Source: Maridesulfovibrio hydrothermalis AM13 = DSM 14728
GTDB taxonomy: Bacteria > Desulfobacterota > Desulfovibrionia > Desulfovibrionales > Desulfovibrionaceae
Direction: 5' to 3'
NCBI RefSeq assembly: GCF_000331025.1
Contig: NC_020055.1
Location: forward strand, 220,270-284,269
DNA: 64,000 bases
Shown here: positions 16,805 through 25,709 of the stretch, in pieces
Layout: each line of letters opens with the position of its first letter
Position numbering within the stretch: position 1 is the first letter of the stretch
Program-made: the position numbers and the translations under genes
The notes under the pieces: model-generated
What the model was told of the DNA's origin: nothing
The model's input: the letters and a program-made list of their open reading frames with translations, nothing else
Databases searched by the model: none

Positions 16805-17989
16805 ATGGGAACGGATTTCCTCCACGGCTGTGAAACCGTGGAAATCAACAATGGAACCAGACCGATCAAGGTGGTGAAATCCTCCGTTATCGGTTTGATT
16901 GGAACAGCTCCGGATGCGGATAACGATGTTTTTCCTATGAATGAGCCTGTGCTGATTCCCGGTAATCAGCTTAAGGCTGCAAAGCTCGGCCAGACCGGCA
17001 CTCTGAAAGATGCTGTTGACGGCATATTCGATCAGACAGGGGCAATGGTTGTGGTCGTGCGCGTTGAAGAAGGCGCGGACACTACGGCAACTATGTCTAA
17101 TATTGTCGGCGATGGAACTGCCCAGACAGGCGTTCATGCTTTCCTTGGTGCTCAATCTCATGTGCATGTTACACCTAAGCTTTTAATTGCTCCCGGTTTC
17201 ACCTCGCAGCGCGTTGCTAACGCAGCAAATCCAGTTGTTGCCGAACTGCTTGGAATAGCTGAACGACTCAGGGCCGTTATCATTGCTGATGGTCCCAATG
17301 ACACGAACGCAGAGGCCATCGCATACCGTGAGGATTGGGGGTCTGCGCGCATCTATGTTTGTGATCCAGCCGTCATGGTTTGGGATACAACTCTTAATAA
17401 ACCAGTGAGTAAGCCTGTTTCATCTCGTGTTGCAGGGCTGATCTCTAAAATGGATAACAAAGTCGGCTATTGGGCCTCCCCTTCAAATAACATCATTAAC
17501 GGTGTTGTGGGACTTGCTCGGGCTGTTGATTTTAATCTGTCTGATCCTAATTGTGCCGCAAATTATCTGAACGAAAACGAAGTGGCCACAGTAATTCACC
17601 ATGAGGGCTATCGACTCTGGGGCAACCGCACTTGTGCAACTGATCCTCTGTGGGCTTTCCTGTCTGTACGCCGCGCTCATGACATGGTTTACGAATCTAT
17701 TGAACAGGCATTCTTATGGGCAATGGATAAGCCGTTCAGTGCCCAGCTCATTCTGGATATTCAAGGTTCGGTAAATGCATTCTTGCGTCACCAAAAGGCT
17801 CTCGGTGCGATCCTTGGCGGCAAGTGCTGGCTTGATCCGGAACTCAACACCAAAGAAACTCTTATGGCCGGACAGCTTTATCTCGATTTCGACAACGAAG
17901 CCCCGGCTCCGCTTGAGCGATTGACATTCCGGGCACACAGAAACAACGGTTATTACACAGAACTGGTTAATCAGGTTCTGACTGCATAA
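16805..17989 (+). CDS. Contractile tail sheath protein (P2 FI-like)
   Basis: 394 residues, same size as P2 FI (396). N-terminus 'FLHGCETVEINNGTRPIKVV' and the middle 'VVAELLGIAERLRAVIIADG' belong to the P2 sheath family; the C-terminal 'FRAHRNNGYYTELVNQVL' supplies the strand that links subunits. Forms the contractile outer cylinder. Followed 9 bases later by the tube gene in conserved order. Confidence 0.95.
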   Translation: MGTDFLHGCETVEINNGTRPIKVVKSSVIGLIGTAPDADNDVFPMNEPVLIPGNQLKAAKLGQTGTLKDAVDGIFDQTGAMVVVVRVEEGADTTATMSNIVGDGTAQTGVHAFLGAQSHVHVTPKLLIAPGFTSQRVANAANPVVAELLGIAERLRAVIIADGPNDTNAEAIAYREDWGSARIYVCDPAVMVWDTTLNKPVSKPVSSRVAGLISKMDNKVGYWASPSNNIINGVVGLARAVDFNLSDPNCAANYLNENEVATVIHHEGYRLWGNRTCATDPLWAFLSVRRAHDMVYESIEQAFLWAMDKPFSAQLILDIQGSVNAFLRHQKALGAILGGKCWLDPELNTKETLMAGQLYLDFDNEAPAPLERLTFRAHRNNGYYTELVNQVLTA

Positions 17990-17998
17990 GGAGTAATT

Positions 17999-18511
17999 AT
18001 GGCGACTACAACACTTCCTAAAAAACTAAAGAAGTTTACAGCGTTTGTTGATGGGATCGGCTATCTGGGCAAGGTACAGGAACTTGAATTGCCCAAGCTG
18101 TCTGTCAAAACTGAGGAATACCGTTCCGGCGGTATGGATGCTCCGGTAGAAATTGATATGGGCATGGAAAAGCTTGAAGCTACTGCCACTTTTGCAGAGT
18201 ACAGCCCGGATCTGTTTAAAAAATTCGGGGTGGTTGAAGGCGAAGATGTACCATTTACCTTTCGCGGAGCTGTCCGGGCTGACGCTGAAGCAGAAGCGGT
18301 CATTATTGAGATGCGGGGCCGTATACGGGAGCTGGATATGGGGACGTGGAAAGCCGGTGATGATTCAACCCTGAAAGTATCCATTGCCCTGCGCTATTAC
18401 AGGGTAACCATTGCAGGGACTGATGTCATTGAAATTGATCCGGTTAACATGATCCGCAAAATCGGTGGCACGGATCAGCTTGCAAGCGAACGTGATGCTT
18501 TGGGCATTTAA
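17999..18511 (+). CDS. Major tail tube protein (P2 FII-like)
   Basis: 170 residues with an AAGGAG ribosome site. It matches the P2 FII family in size and in blocks such as 'VQELELPKLSVKTEEYRSGG' and 'EIDPVNMIRKIGGTDQL' near the C-terminus. Forms the inner tail tube. Intact. Confidence 0.93.
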   Translation: MATTTLPKKLKKFTAFVDGIGYLGKVQELELPKLSVKTEEYRSGGMDAPVEIDMGMEKLEATATFAEYSPDLFKKFGVVEGEDVPFTFRGAVRADAEAEAVIIEMRGRIRELDMGTWKAGDDSTLKVSIALRYYRVTIAGTDVIEIDPVNMIRKIGGTDQLASERDALGI

Positions 18512-18537
18512 ACGGAATTCAAAGGAGATTTTAAAAA

Positions 18538-18884
18538 ATGGGTAATAAGAAGATAACTCTCAGTGACGGCAAGGTGGTTACCATGCGGGTTCCCATAGTA
18601 AAAGACATGCGTATCGTTTCCGCTATCAAAGATCAGTTCGAGCAGGATGCCAGAATGTTCTGCAACCTGACCGGTATGACCCCTGAAGAAATCGATGCAT
18701 TGTCCCTTAAGGATTATTATACCCTGCAAAAGGAGTTCTCGGATTTTTTGTCCTAGACTGGAAAGAATGCATGCAGGTCATGGCTGATATCGGCCATGCT
18801 CTGCATTTCAGTCTGAGCGAATTGCTGGGGCTGACAATTGAGGAGCTGATGGGATTTCATAATGAAGCGGAAAGACTGAACTAA
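18538..18884 (+). CDS. Tail assembly chaperones E and E+E' by programmed -1 frameshift
   Basis: Frame 0 (18538-18756) encodes the 72-residue P2 gpE-like protein ('VPIVKDMRIVSAIKDQFEQD'). Just before its TAG is the slippery heptamer T-TTT-TTG at 18744-18750, aligned to the frame. A -1 slip leads into a frame open to TAA at 18882-18884, reading 'LDWKECMQVMADIGHALHFS' and 'LLGLTIEELMGFHNEAERL'. In P2 the same TTTTTTG signal makes the E+E' fusion needed as tape-measure chaperone. The two products would be 72 and about 115 residues. Confidence 0.88.
18744..18750 (+). promoter_or_regulatory. Slippery heptamer TTTTTTG for the E/E' frameshift
   Basis: The heptamer has the X-XXY-YYZ pattern in the correct phase of gene E, six bases from the E stop codon 18754-18756 (one intervening codon). 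The identical heptamer is used in phage P2 and its relatives. Confidence 0.85.
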
Positions 18885-19063
18885 TAAACTAGATGTTCCT
18901 ACGAATCCAACCGCAAGTCCTGTAAAAACGGCTACGACAAAAACAAGTCCGCCGGCTTCATCAAAACTGTTGCCGCTTAATAGGGAGATCACCCCGGCAA
19001 CAAACGGTATGGTCCATCCAAATCGGTTTAAAAAAAATGCACACATGGTCTCCTGGAGTAATT

Positions 19064-21322
19064 ATGGATAACAAGTTTGTCGTTTCAATGCTGTTCAAAG
19101 CCGTTGCCGACAGTAGTGTCTTTTCTACTTTTTCGGCACTGCGCAATAACATACAGGGACTCAGCGATGAGGAGCGGAAACTTGAGGGGCAGTCAAATCG
19201 TTATAAATCAGCTTTGACTAAACTTTACGGTGCATGCAGACAAAATACCGGAGCGCATAAAGGTTTTGAACGTGCTATTGGAAAAGTTGAAAAAAGACTT
19301 CATACAGCCCGCAAGGCAATGAGTGATTACCACAAGGAGACTAACAGGCAAAAAAGATCTGATTTGCAAGGCGACATGATGGGAGTAGCCAATATAGCCA
19401 TGACCGCCGCAACCCCGATCATGGCGGCGGTGCATTTTGAAAGTTCTATGGCAAACGTGCGCAGCACGGTGGATTTCAAGGACGAAAGTGAGTTTAAACA
19501 GATGGGGTTGGACTTGCAAAACATGTCAGAGCGTATCCCTATGGCTATAAGTGGGCTTGCGGATATTGCGGCGACAGCAGGTCAAGCAGGTATATCCGCA
19601 AGTGAACTCCCGGAATTTATTGAAGATGCTGCAAAAATGGGTGTTGCTTTTGATATGAGCGGCACAGAGGCCGGTGGCGTTATGCTCGGACTGCGCAGCA
19701 TCTTTAAACTCAATCAGGATGAGGCTGTATCTCTGGGAAATGCAGTTAATCATCTATCGAATAATATGGATACAACCTCTTCCAGTATGCTTAATGTAAT
19801 GAATCAGACCGGTTCATCGGGTAAAATGATCGGACTTACCGGACAACAGGTTGCCGCATTGGGGTCGACTTTTTTAGCTTTAAAAACTTCACCGGAAGCT
19901 GCTGGTACAGCCATGAATACCATGTTCACCAAACTGGCTACCGCAGACAAACAAGGAAAGAAATTTCAATCAGCCTTGCAGGCAATCGGTATGGACGCAC
20001 AAGGTTTAAAGGCTGCCATGAAAGATGATGCTCAAGGGGCAATTCTGACTTTTCTTGAAGCTATTGACGGGGCAGAAGACAAAACGGGTATTATCACCGC
20101 CCTGTTCGACGCAAAAGACTCTGATAAAATTACAAAACTTGTAGGCGGGTTAGATAAATATAAAAAAGCCTTGGGGTTGGTAGCGGATAAAACGAACTAT
20201 GCAGGATCAATGCAGAAAGAATATGACATTCGCTCTAAGACTACTGCAAGCAAGTTGCAGTTGATGAAAAACAAAATGACAAATGCAGGGATAGCAATCG
20301 GTTCACTTCTTTTACCCGCATTGAGTGTTGCTGCGGAGATGCTTGGAAGCGTTGCCGGGGCAATCCGTTATGTTGCTGAAGAATTCCCTCTCCTAACTAA
20401 GAGTGTAGGAATGATTGCCGGACTCTTAATAGGATTTAAAGTAGCTGCCTTGGCTAGTGGCTATGCCGCGACATTCCTTTCTGACGGTCTGAATACAGCC
20501 AAAACTGTATTCACTTTTCTTCGCCCTTCCATATTAAAAACGAACATTGCGTTGGGTTGGAACCGGGCGGTAATGCTTAAAAACTCTATTGCTTCAAATC
20601 TTGCGGCCTTGAATCTAAGCAGGTTTGGCATTGTTCAAAAGACTGTAGCTCTGGGGGGTAAAATCTGGGCCGGGGTGATGTGGGCGGTAAATGCCGCCAT
20701 GACCGCAAACCCCATAGGCTTGATTGTTGCCGGTGTGGCCGCTCTTGTGGGGTTTGTCTATCGGCTGATTACCTCATGGGACAAGCTTGTTTCAGCATGG
20801 AAGAACAGTTCAGGAATTCTCAGCGGGATCGGCAATGTGGTCTCTACTTTTTTCGGTTTCGGGGATGATGAGGAAGAGGAAAAGGAAGAGCAAGAAACAG
20901 AAAAAAAGATTCACAAAAAAGTCGGAGTTGTTCAGGAAAGTCTTGATGAATCTCCGAGGGTGAGTCCTGAAAAGAATACCCGACTTGCCGGTCCTGTTAT
21001 TCCGGTTCTTACTGATGCTGCTACAGGGGTGACAGCAACTGCTCTTGATAAGTTTTTAAGTGACGACCACAGGGGAGTCGTTGAGAAAGATAATAGGCCA
21101 GAATACAAGGGATACAGAGAACGCAAAACTGAAAAAGAATCTTTTTTTCGGGAAGAATCTTCCTACAACCAAACTAAAACAAGTACGGAAATGGCTAAAG
21201 GCAACAATACTTATCATTTTAATATTACCCAGCAGCCGGGCCAATCAGCTAAAGAACTGGCGCGTGAGGTAGCTGCTATCCTCCAACGTCAAAACAACGG
21301 AGCACTGCACGATGGCATCTAG
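19064..21322 (+). CDS. Tail tape-measure protein (P2 gpT-like)
   Basis: 752 residues from ATG 19064, which has TGGAG upstream; an earlier in-frame ATG is less likely. The N-terminal half is coiled coil and contains the tape-measure core ('MANVRSTVDFKDESEFKQMG', 'AGQAGISASELPEFIEDAAK'). Residues of about 415-585 have several hydrophobic helices, and the C-terminal quarter is charged with a long acidic run ('DDEEEEKEEQETEKK'). Sets tail length and enters the host membrane. The stop codon TAG overlaps the U gene. Confidence 0.92.
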   Translation: MDNKFVVSMLFKAVADSSVFSTFSALRNNIQGLSDEERKLEGQSNRYKSALTKLYGACRQNTGAHKGFERAIGKVEKRLHTARKAMSDYHKETNRQKRSDLQGDMMGVANIAMTAATPIMAAVHFESSMANVRSTVDFKDESEFKQMGLDLQNMSERIPMAISGLADIAATAGQAGISASELPEFIEDAAKMGVAFDMSGTEAGGVMLGLRSIFKLNQDEAVSLGNAVNHLSNNMDTTSSSMLNVMNQTGSSGKMIGLTGQQVAALGSTFLALKTSPEAAGTAMNTMFTKLATADKQGKKFQSALQAIGMDAQGLKAAMKDDAQGAILTFLEAIDGAEDKTGIITALFDAKDSDKITKLVGGLDKYKKALGLVADKTNYAGSMQKEYDIRSKTTASKLQLMKNKMTNAGIAIGSLLLPALSVAAEMLGSVAGAIRYVAEEFPLLTKSVGMIAGLLIGFKVAALASGYAATFLSDGLNTAKTVFTFLRPSILKTNIALGWNRAVMLKNSIASNLAALNLSRFGIVQKTVALGGKIWAGVMWAVNAAMTANPIGLIVAGVAALVGFVYRLITSWDKLVSAWKNSSGILSGIGNVVSTFFGFGDDEEEEKEEQETEKKIHKKVGVVQESLDESPRVSPEKNTRLAGPVIPVLTDAATGVTATALDKFLSDDHRGVVEKDNRPEYKGYRERKTEKESFFREESSYNQTKTSTEMAKGNNTYHFNITQQPGQSAKELAREVAAILQRQNNGALHDGI

Positions 21323-21713
21323 TCGGGTAATGATGAAGCTTGGAGACTATAAATTTTCCATGATCACCGCTGCATATGATCAACTTGTCCGTACCAATGC
21401 ATATAGATGGACCGCACAGCCCCGAATAGGACGCGAACCGGCCCGCCAGTATATCGGTCCGGGGGATGAGACCATTGAGCTTAGCGGTGTTGTTTTTCCT
21501 CAATTTTTGGGTGGCCTTGATCAGCCCAACAGGATGCGGACCGAGGCGGGAAAGGGCAAACCATTGATGCTGGTTGATGGCAGGGGCAAGGTCTGGGGTG
21601 AGTATGTAATAGAGCAAGTGCGCGAAGAGCAACCTGCCCATTTCAAGGGCGGAGCACCCAGAAAACAACTTTTCTCCCTGCGCATAGCCAAATATGGCGA
21701 GGACGCAAAATGA
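21312..21713 (+). CDS. Tail terminator protein U (P2 gpU-like)
   Basis: 133 residues, start overlapping the tape-measure stop by 11 bases. Conserved gpU blocks include 'RWTAQPRIGREPARQYIGPG' and 'DETIELSGVVFPQF'. Caps the tail tube. ATGA overlap with the X gene. Confidence 0.92.
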   Translation: MASSRVMMKLGDYKFSMITAAYDQLVRTNAYRWTAQPRIGREPARQYIGPGDETIELSGVVFPQFLGGLDQPNRMRTEAGKGKPLMLVDGRGKVWGEYVIEQVREEQPAHFKGGAPRKQLFSLRIAKYGEDAK

Positions 21714-21922
21714 TTAAGTATTTAACTGCTGATAAAGATATGCTGGATGCATTGTGCTTCAAGTTTTATGGACGCGAAGATGCTGTAACAGCCGTACTTG
21801 AGGCTAACCCCGGTCTAGGACGTAAAGGACCTGTTCTGGAGGCTGGAATTACAATTATCTTTCCTGATCTTCCGGAAGCTACCACTGAGCCTGATACCGC
21901 AACTGTCAAGCTTTGGGATTAA
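21710..21922 (+). CDS. Tail protein X (P2 gpX-like, LysM type)
   Basis: 70 residues with the gpX/LysM-like core 'DMLDALCFKFYGREDAVTAV' and the terminal 'GITIIFPDLPE'. Small peptidoglycan-contacting tail component encoded between U and D in P2-like phages, as here. Confidence 0.9.
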   Translation: MIKYLTADKDMLDALCFKFYGREDAVTAVLEANPGLGRKGPVLEAGITIIFPDLPEATTEPDTATVKLWD

Positions 21923-21924
21923 CC

Positions 21925-22911
21925 ATGCAGCCTGTTTTCAAAATACTGGCCGACAGCAAGGATGTAACTGCCAAAATAGCAGACCGACTGATACGGCTGA
22001 CCGTAACCGATGAGGCCGGACAGACTTCAGATGCTGTTGAGATAGAACTCGACAATCGGGATGGAGCTATAGCCGTTCCGCGCACAGGTGCAGAACTGGA
22101 AGTTTTTATGGGTTACAGTGAATCAGGTATGAAGCGCATGGGGCTGTTCACTGCCGGAGATATTACCCTGTCAGGGCCTCCTGACAGTTTAACCATTCAA
22201 GGGCATGCTGCCAATATGCGTATCAGCCTCAAAGCTCCGCACACCAAAAGCTGGGATCAAAAAACTATTTCAGACATTGTTTCAACCATAGCCGCAGAGC
22301 ACGGTTTAATTCCAATTGTAGGGTCAGATTGCGGTAGGGTTTTGCTGGAGCATATCGATCAGACCGAAGAATCCGACCTTCATTTTTTGACAAGACTGGC
22401 CAAAGACCATGATGCTGTGGCCAAGCCTGTTGAAAATAGGTTGCTGTTTGTCCCCAGAGGTCAGGCTAAGAGTGCCAGCGGCATGAAACTTCCTGCCATA
22501 TCTTTAACACGCACCGATATTAATCGCTGGAACATGACGGCATCCAGTCGGGGTAAATACCAGTCAGCTAAAGCCTATTGGCATAGTCTGGACGATGCTA
22601 AACGTATACCAATAACTGTAGGTAGCGGCAGCCCCTGCTTCAACCTTTCCGGCACCTACTCCACTCCGGCGCAGGCCCGTGCGGCAGCACAAGCAAAGTA
22701 CGACCAGCTGCAAAGAGGTACTGCCCGGTTGACTATTACTACCGGGGGCAATCCCAAAATAGCCGCTGAATGCTCATTAAAAGTAACGGGGGTTGCAGGA
22801 CTTGAAGGTCATTGGGTGGTAAAGCGGGTTGTTCATGAGCTGAGTGACTCTGGATATGTTAGCCGTATTGAAGGCGAAACACCTACTGGGAAGCCTAAAG
22901 GAATAGTATAA
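21925..22911 (+). CDS. Late control/baseplate hub protein D (P2 gpD-like)
   Basis: 328 residues; ATG 21925 follows the X stop directly and is preferred over an in-frame TTG 12 bases upstream. The domain of gpD appears in 'VELDNRDG'-like 'EIELDNRDGAIAVPRTGAEL' and 'HFLTRLAKDHDAVAKPVENR'. In this position it forms the hub holding the spike. It completes the tail operon. Confidence 0.92.
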   Translation: MQPVFKILADSKDVTAKIADRLIRLTVTDEAGQTSDAVEIELDNRDGAIAVPRTGAELEVFMGYSESGMKRMGLFTAGDITLSGPPDSLTIQGHAANMRISLKAPHTKSWDQKTISDIVSTIAAEHGLIPIVGSDCGRVLLEHIDQTEESDLHFLTRLAKDHDAVAKPVENRLLFVPRGQAKSASGMKLPAISLTRTDINRWNMTASSRGKYQSAKAYWHSLDDAKRIPITVGSGSPCFNLSGTYSTPAQARAAAQAKYDQLQRGTARLTITTGGNPKIAAECSLKVTGVAGLEGHWVVKRVVHELSDSGYVSRIEGETPTGKPKGIV

Positions 22912-23198
22912 TGAGACCGTTATTCTTTGCACTTAAAAAAGAATTCTATTTGCAGTTCCGGGAAGGAATAAAAAAATACGAAATAAGGCGGTATGGCAAA
23001 CGGTGGAATGAAAAAACGTGCGGAATTGGACGCGCAGTGACTCTCAGTAACGGCTACCAAAAAGAGGGTCGTTTAAATTGCCGTGTAACAGGTTTTGAGA
23101 AAGTTTTCGTCTAGCTTAACGATGCAGATAAAATTGCTGTAATAGTGATATGGGGAGCCGAGGAACTCAAAAAAAAGTATGCTTTGATCTACTGCTAG
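22911..23198 (+). pseudogene. ASCH-like domain protein with an in-frame amber codon
   Basis: The first frame gives 67 residues ('LKKEFYLQFREGIKKYEIRR', 'YGKRWNEKTCGIGRAVTLSN') that resemble the ASCH/PUA-like small proteins at the right end of Mu-like phages of this type. It stops at TAG 23112-23114. The same frame continues with protein-like sequence ('LNDADKIAVIVIWGAEEL') to TAG at 23196-23198. The intact protein would be about 95 residues. I read it as a nonsense mutant; a C-to-T change at a glutamine codon is one simple explanation. Confidence 0.55.
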
Positions 23199-23518
23199 GC
23201 ATATAAAAACAAATGATTATAGGTTGTTAACCTATCTCTGAAAGCTAAATAAGTCAAGAAAAAGACTGATGATTCAGCACTTTTCTACACTGTATCACCA
23301 AGGAACGATTTGAAGCAGGCCGGGGGCAGCCTCCCCCGGCGCGGATTGGAACACCGCACCATGGCCCCATGTGATCCTGCCACATGTCGAAATAACCTAA
23401 CTACTCCGTCAAAATAATCATGCGGGAAAGCTATTATCACGTGGACAGACACAACACAGCAAAATGAAAGATAAAGTGTCAAAATAAAATGGCGCGAGTG
23501 ACAAAAACAAGTGACGCG
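23199..23518. other. Non-coding right end of the prophage
   Basis: No gene is visible in these 320 bases. There is a perfect 8-bp hairpin (23319-23340) and two copies of GTCAAAATAA (23408-23417 and 23478-23487), with related GTGACAAAAACAAGTGACGCG near 23498-23518. Repeats of this kind near the edge are what transposase-binding sites of a Mu-like phage end look like. The IS3 remnant starts immediately after, so the exact phage end may be lost. Confidence 0.45.
23319..23340. repeat. GC-rich perfect hairpin at the prophage right edge
   Basis: GCCGGGGG-CAGCCT-CCCCCGGC: 8-bp perfect stem with a 6-base loop, not followed by a T run. Could end transcription from the tail operon in a factor-assisted manner, or be structural. 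Confidence 0.5.
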
Positions 23519-24469
23519 CTACACTGTAAAATCATTACTGGTAAATTGTGCTTCTTGATCGGTGTTAAACACTTGAGGTGTTCCCGTTTCCAAGGCTTGA
23601 TTCAGAGCAGACACGCAAAACTCGCTTTCCATGGTATTGGATAGCTCCCATGCAAGCACATATCTGCTCCGCCAGTCTATTACAGCGCCAGATACATAAA
23701 TCCGCGTCTCATCGGAATATATGTAATATCGGCACTCCAAACCTGATTCACAGTTTTATTTCCACGTCTCGAAGGAGATATGGATAAATGTGATGCTTCC
23801 GAGCGGGCTTGTTTGTATGAGGACCGGGCGTAATGGCCTGTAGTCCCATTTTGCGCATCAGCCGTGCTATCCGTTTATGGTTAACACAATATCACTGTTC
23901 CCTTAGCTTATCCGTCATTCATGGTGAACCGAATTCAGGATGCCGCAAATACTGTTCATCGATCAAACGCATGAACCTTAGATTCTCTCCCGATTCAGGA
24001 ACTGGCTTGTAGTAAATCACAGATCTGGAAACGCTTGCCAGTCGGCACTGTCGGCGGATGGAATAATTCCGCTCAGGTCTTATCCAATTTCGCCGTTTGA
24101 CAGCGGGCAAGCTCAAAGCTTTTTTTCAAGCCACTTAATATCCATTTTAAGATGGCGATCTCTTCATAAAGAGGGGCTGTTACTTCATCCTCTGACTTTA
24201 CGGAAGAACTTGATCCATTGGAAAAAAGTTCTGATGCATTTTCCAGAAGTTGTTTTTTCCACTTAGAAATCTGGTTAGGATGAACCTGATGTTCAGCTGC
24301 CAGTTCGGTCAAGGTTTTCACCCCGCGAACTGCTTCCAAAGCAATCTTGGCCTTAAATTTATCCGAAAATTTACGTCTTTTTTTACCAATTTTCATACGT
24401 CCTTTTATTATCAGTTTATGGACGCAGATTCCACCTTAATCAGTGGTCCTGAAATCGGGGTGAAGCGCA
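23519..24469 (-). mobile_element. IS3-family element, copy A (truncated and frameshifted)
   Basis: On the minus strand the element begins at TGCGCTTCACCCCGATTT (end at 24469). It carries orfA ('KIALEAVRGVKTLTELAAEH') and most of orfB, including 'VIDWRSRYVLAWELS' and 'VFNTDQEAQF' with the second catalytic Asp. The left edge at about 23519 lacks the last part of orfB (catalytic Glu) and the terminal repeat. Compared with copy B at 46.5-47.3 kb, it lacks one base near 24152 (GGCGATC against GGCCGATC) and has A7 instead of A8 at the A run near 24119-24125. It cannot encode a full transposase. Confidence 0.85.
24073..24396 (-). pseudogene. IS3-family orfA of copy A, frameshifted
   Basis: The reading frame starts with 'MKIGKKRRKFSDKFKAK' and shows the helix-turn-helix of orfA ('EHQVHPNQISKWKKQLLE'). 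After 'PLYEEI' it diverges from copy B because of a missing base, and it ends at 107 residues. The downstream orfB continues in other frames to 23519. Confidence 0.75.
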
Positions 24470-24470
24470 C

Positions 24471-24610
24471 CAATATATTGAGGCTTACTATAATCACAGA
24501 AGACGTCACTCCAGCAATGGGTGGCTGTCACCTGCTGAATTTGAAATTAACCGTTTGGATGATATTGTTGTGGCTTAACTGACTGTCCAGAAAAATGTGG
24601 CGGGATCACC
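24471..24610 (+). mobile_element. 3' end of a different IS3-family orfB, interrupted by copy A
   Basis: Immediately outside the end of copy A, the plus strand reads 'QYIEAYYNHRRRHSSNGWLS' and 'PAEFEINRLDDIVVA' to TAA at 24576-24578. The RRHSSNGWLSPAEFE block is the classic C-terminus of IS3-family orfB. It is followed by CTGTCCAGAAAAATGTGGCGGG, which looks like the terminal repeat. Copy A therefore inserted into, or recombined with, another IS3-type element in the opposite orientation. Confidence 0.75.
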
Positions 24611-24795
24611 CGCTCGAATTTTGTACGCAGTTTTGAGTACAGTTTTGCTCTATAAAATTCCTCGAAAAAAATCGATATATACTCCCAAAAAGCTACATAG
24701 CCTTTATTGTAAAGCAATCGAAGATACGGGCTTTATTAATTAGGTCGATTACACATGATTCTAATCTTTAAACAACAGACTATTTTGATAAAAGA
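24611..24795. other. Short AT-rich gap, nothing recognised
   Basis: Between the IS3 remnant and the stop of the glycosyltransferase-like gene I see no coding frame or strong hairpin. Confidence 0.4.
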
Positions 24796-25704
24796 TTAAT
24801 ATGGATAATCAAAATCTGCCCTAAGAATATCGAGAGCCACTAGTTCTTTATCTTTATAGCGATCCTTATCTATTAACGAGGGTTGACCTGTAGGCGGAAC
24901 ATCATGGTACATCTCTTTGTAGATGTCGAAATTAAGACAAGTCTGATTTCTAAGATGCATATCCCTAAACCACTGACAGCCTACATCTAAAATTTGCTTA
25001 CCAACGTTAATAAATGCACCAAAGGGAGTTACCTTGCCTATGGGCATGGTCATTTTTCGAGCTATTTTCATGTTTATCAGACAACACCATTCATTAACCC
25101 TACACTCCGGTAGAGGCCACGGCTGTTTAAAAAAAATAGGATGCATTCTGGGTATATGATAAGCGCGGATTTGCTTGCCTTCAGGAGGCTGTGCTCCGCG
25201 ATATAAGCTGACCAGTTCACGAAATTCAGGACGGTAGTCCATATAAGTATCCGGGGTACATTTGCCGGAAAAAAATGCGGGACAATACCAGCATTGCCCG
25301 ATGTGACCAGCTGCCACATTGTCACCTATTCCATCTATCATTGATCCAACAACATCTTGTTTAAAAATAACATCATTGTGGATAATCAACACATAATCTT
25401 TATCGCTCATTTCCCAGCCATATTGATAACGGATGGAATGTCGATAATCTATATCTTCCATTTTATCCCATTCAATGGGAAAACAGTAGTTCCACTGCTT
25501 AGGCATAAAGTGAACAATTTTGTGGGACAAAGCATTCAAAATATAATCATGGCAACCAACGTCAATTCCACGAGTTTGCGTGTTTTCCTCTATAAAATAA
25601 ATCTTATCAATATGATCCCCGCAAGCGCGCTCGAGAGAAAGCAAGGCCAGACAAGTTTGAATAGGCTTACCACAAACACTTATAATAACATCAACTTTAC
25701 TCAC
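24796..25704 (-). CDS. Glycosyltransferase-like protein (GT-A type)
   Basis: 302 residues, last gene of a three-gene minus-strand operon. The N-terminus 'KVDVIISVCGKPIQTCLALL' is the opening strand-helix of a GT-A nucleotide-sugar fold. 'KDYVLIIHNDVIFKQDVVGS' (about residues 101-120) has the Asn-Asp-Val equivalent of the DxD region. The remainder is rich in aromatic residues and does not match a subfamily I know. By context it modifies a surface sugar or protein together with the methyltransferase and the GT32-like enzyme upstream. Substrate unknown. Confidence 0.6.
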   Translation of the reverse strand: MSKVDVIISVCGKPIQTCLALLSLERACGDHIDKIYFIEENTQTRGIDVGCHDYILNALSHKIVHFMPKQWNYCFPIEWDKMEDIDYRHSIRYQYGWEMSDKDYVLIIHNDVIFKQDVVGSMIDGIGDNVAAGHIGQCWYCPAFFSGKCTPDTYMDYRPEFRELVSLYRGAQPPEGKQIRAYHIPRMHPIFFKQPWPLPECRVNEWCCLINMKIARKMTMPIGKVTPFGAFINVGKQILDVGCQWFRDMHLRNQTCLNFDIYKEMYHDVPPTGQPSLIDKDRYKDKELVALDILRADFDYPY

Positions 25705-25709
25705 AATAT

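Noticed and set aside
18753..19046. Minus-strand open frame with a hydrophobic N-terminus (97 codons) in the E'/tape-measure gap
   Set aside because: Its second half is antisense to the E' extension and the ribosome site is only 3 bases from the ATG. The gap part (18885-19046) could be a small membrane protein, but the opposite strand within a tail operon makes this unlikely.
531..23198. Recoding of TAG as a sense codon in the prophage
   Set aside because: Intact genes in the same prophage (mor, E, tape measure) end in TAG, and two of the three genes with internal TAG also carry frameshifts or deletions, so decay is a better explanation.
23319..23340. Intrinsic terminator of the tail operon
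   Set aside because: The stem is strong but no T run follows on either strand; listed only as a hairpin.
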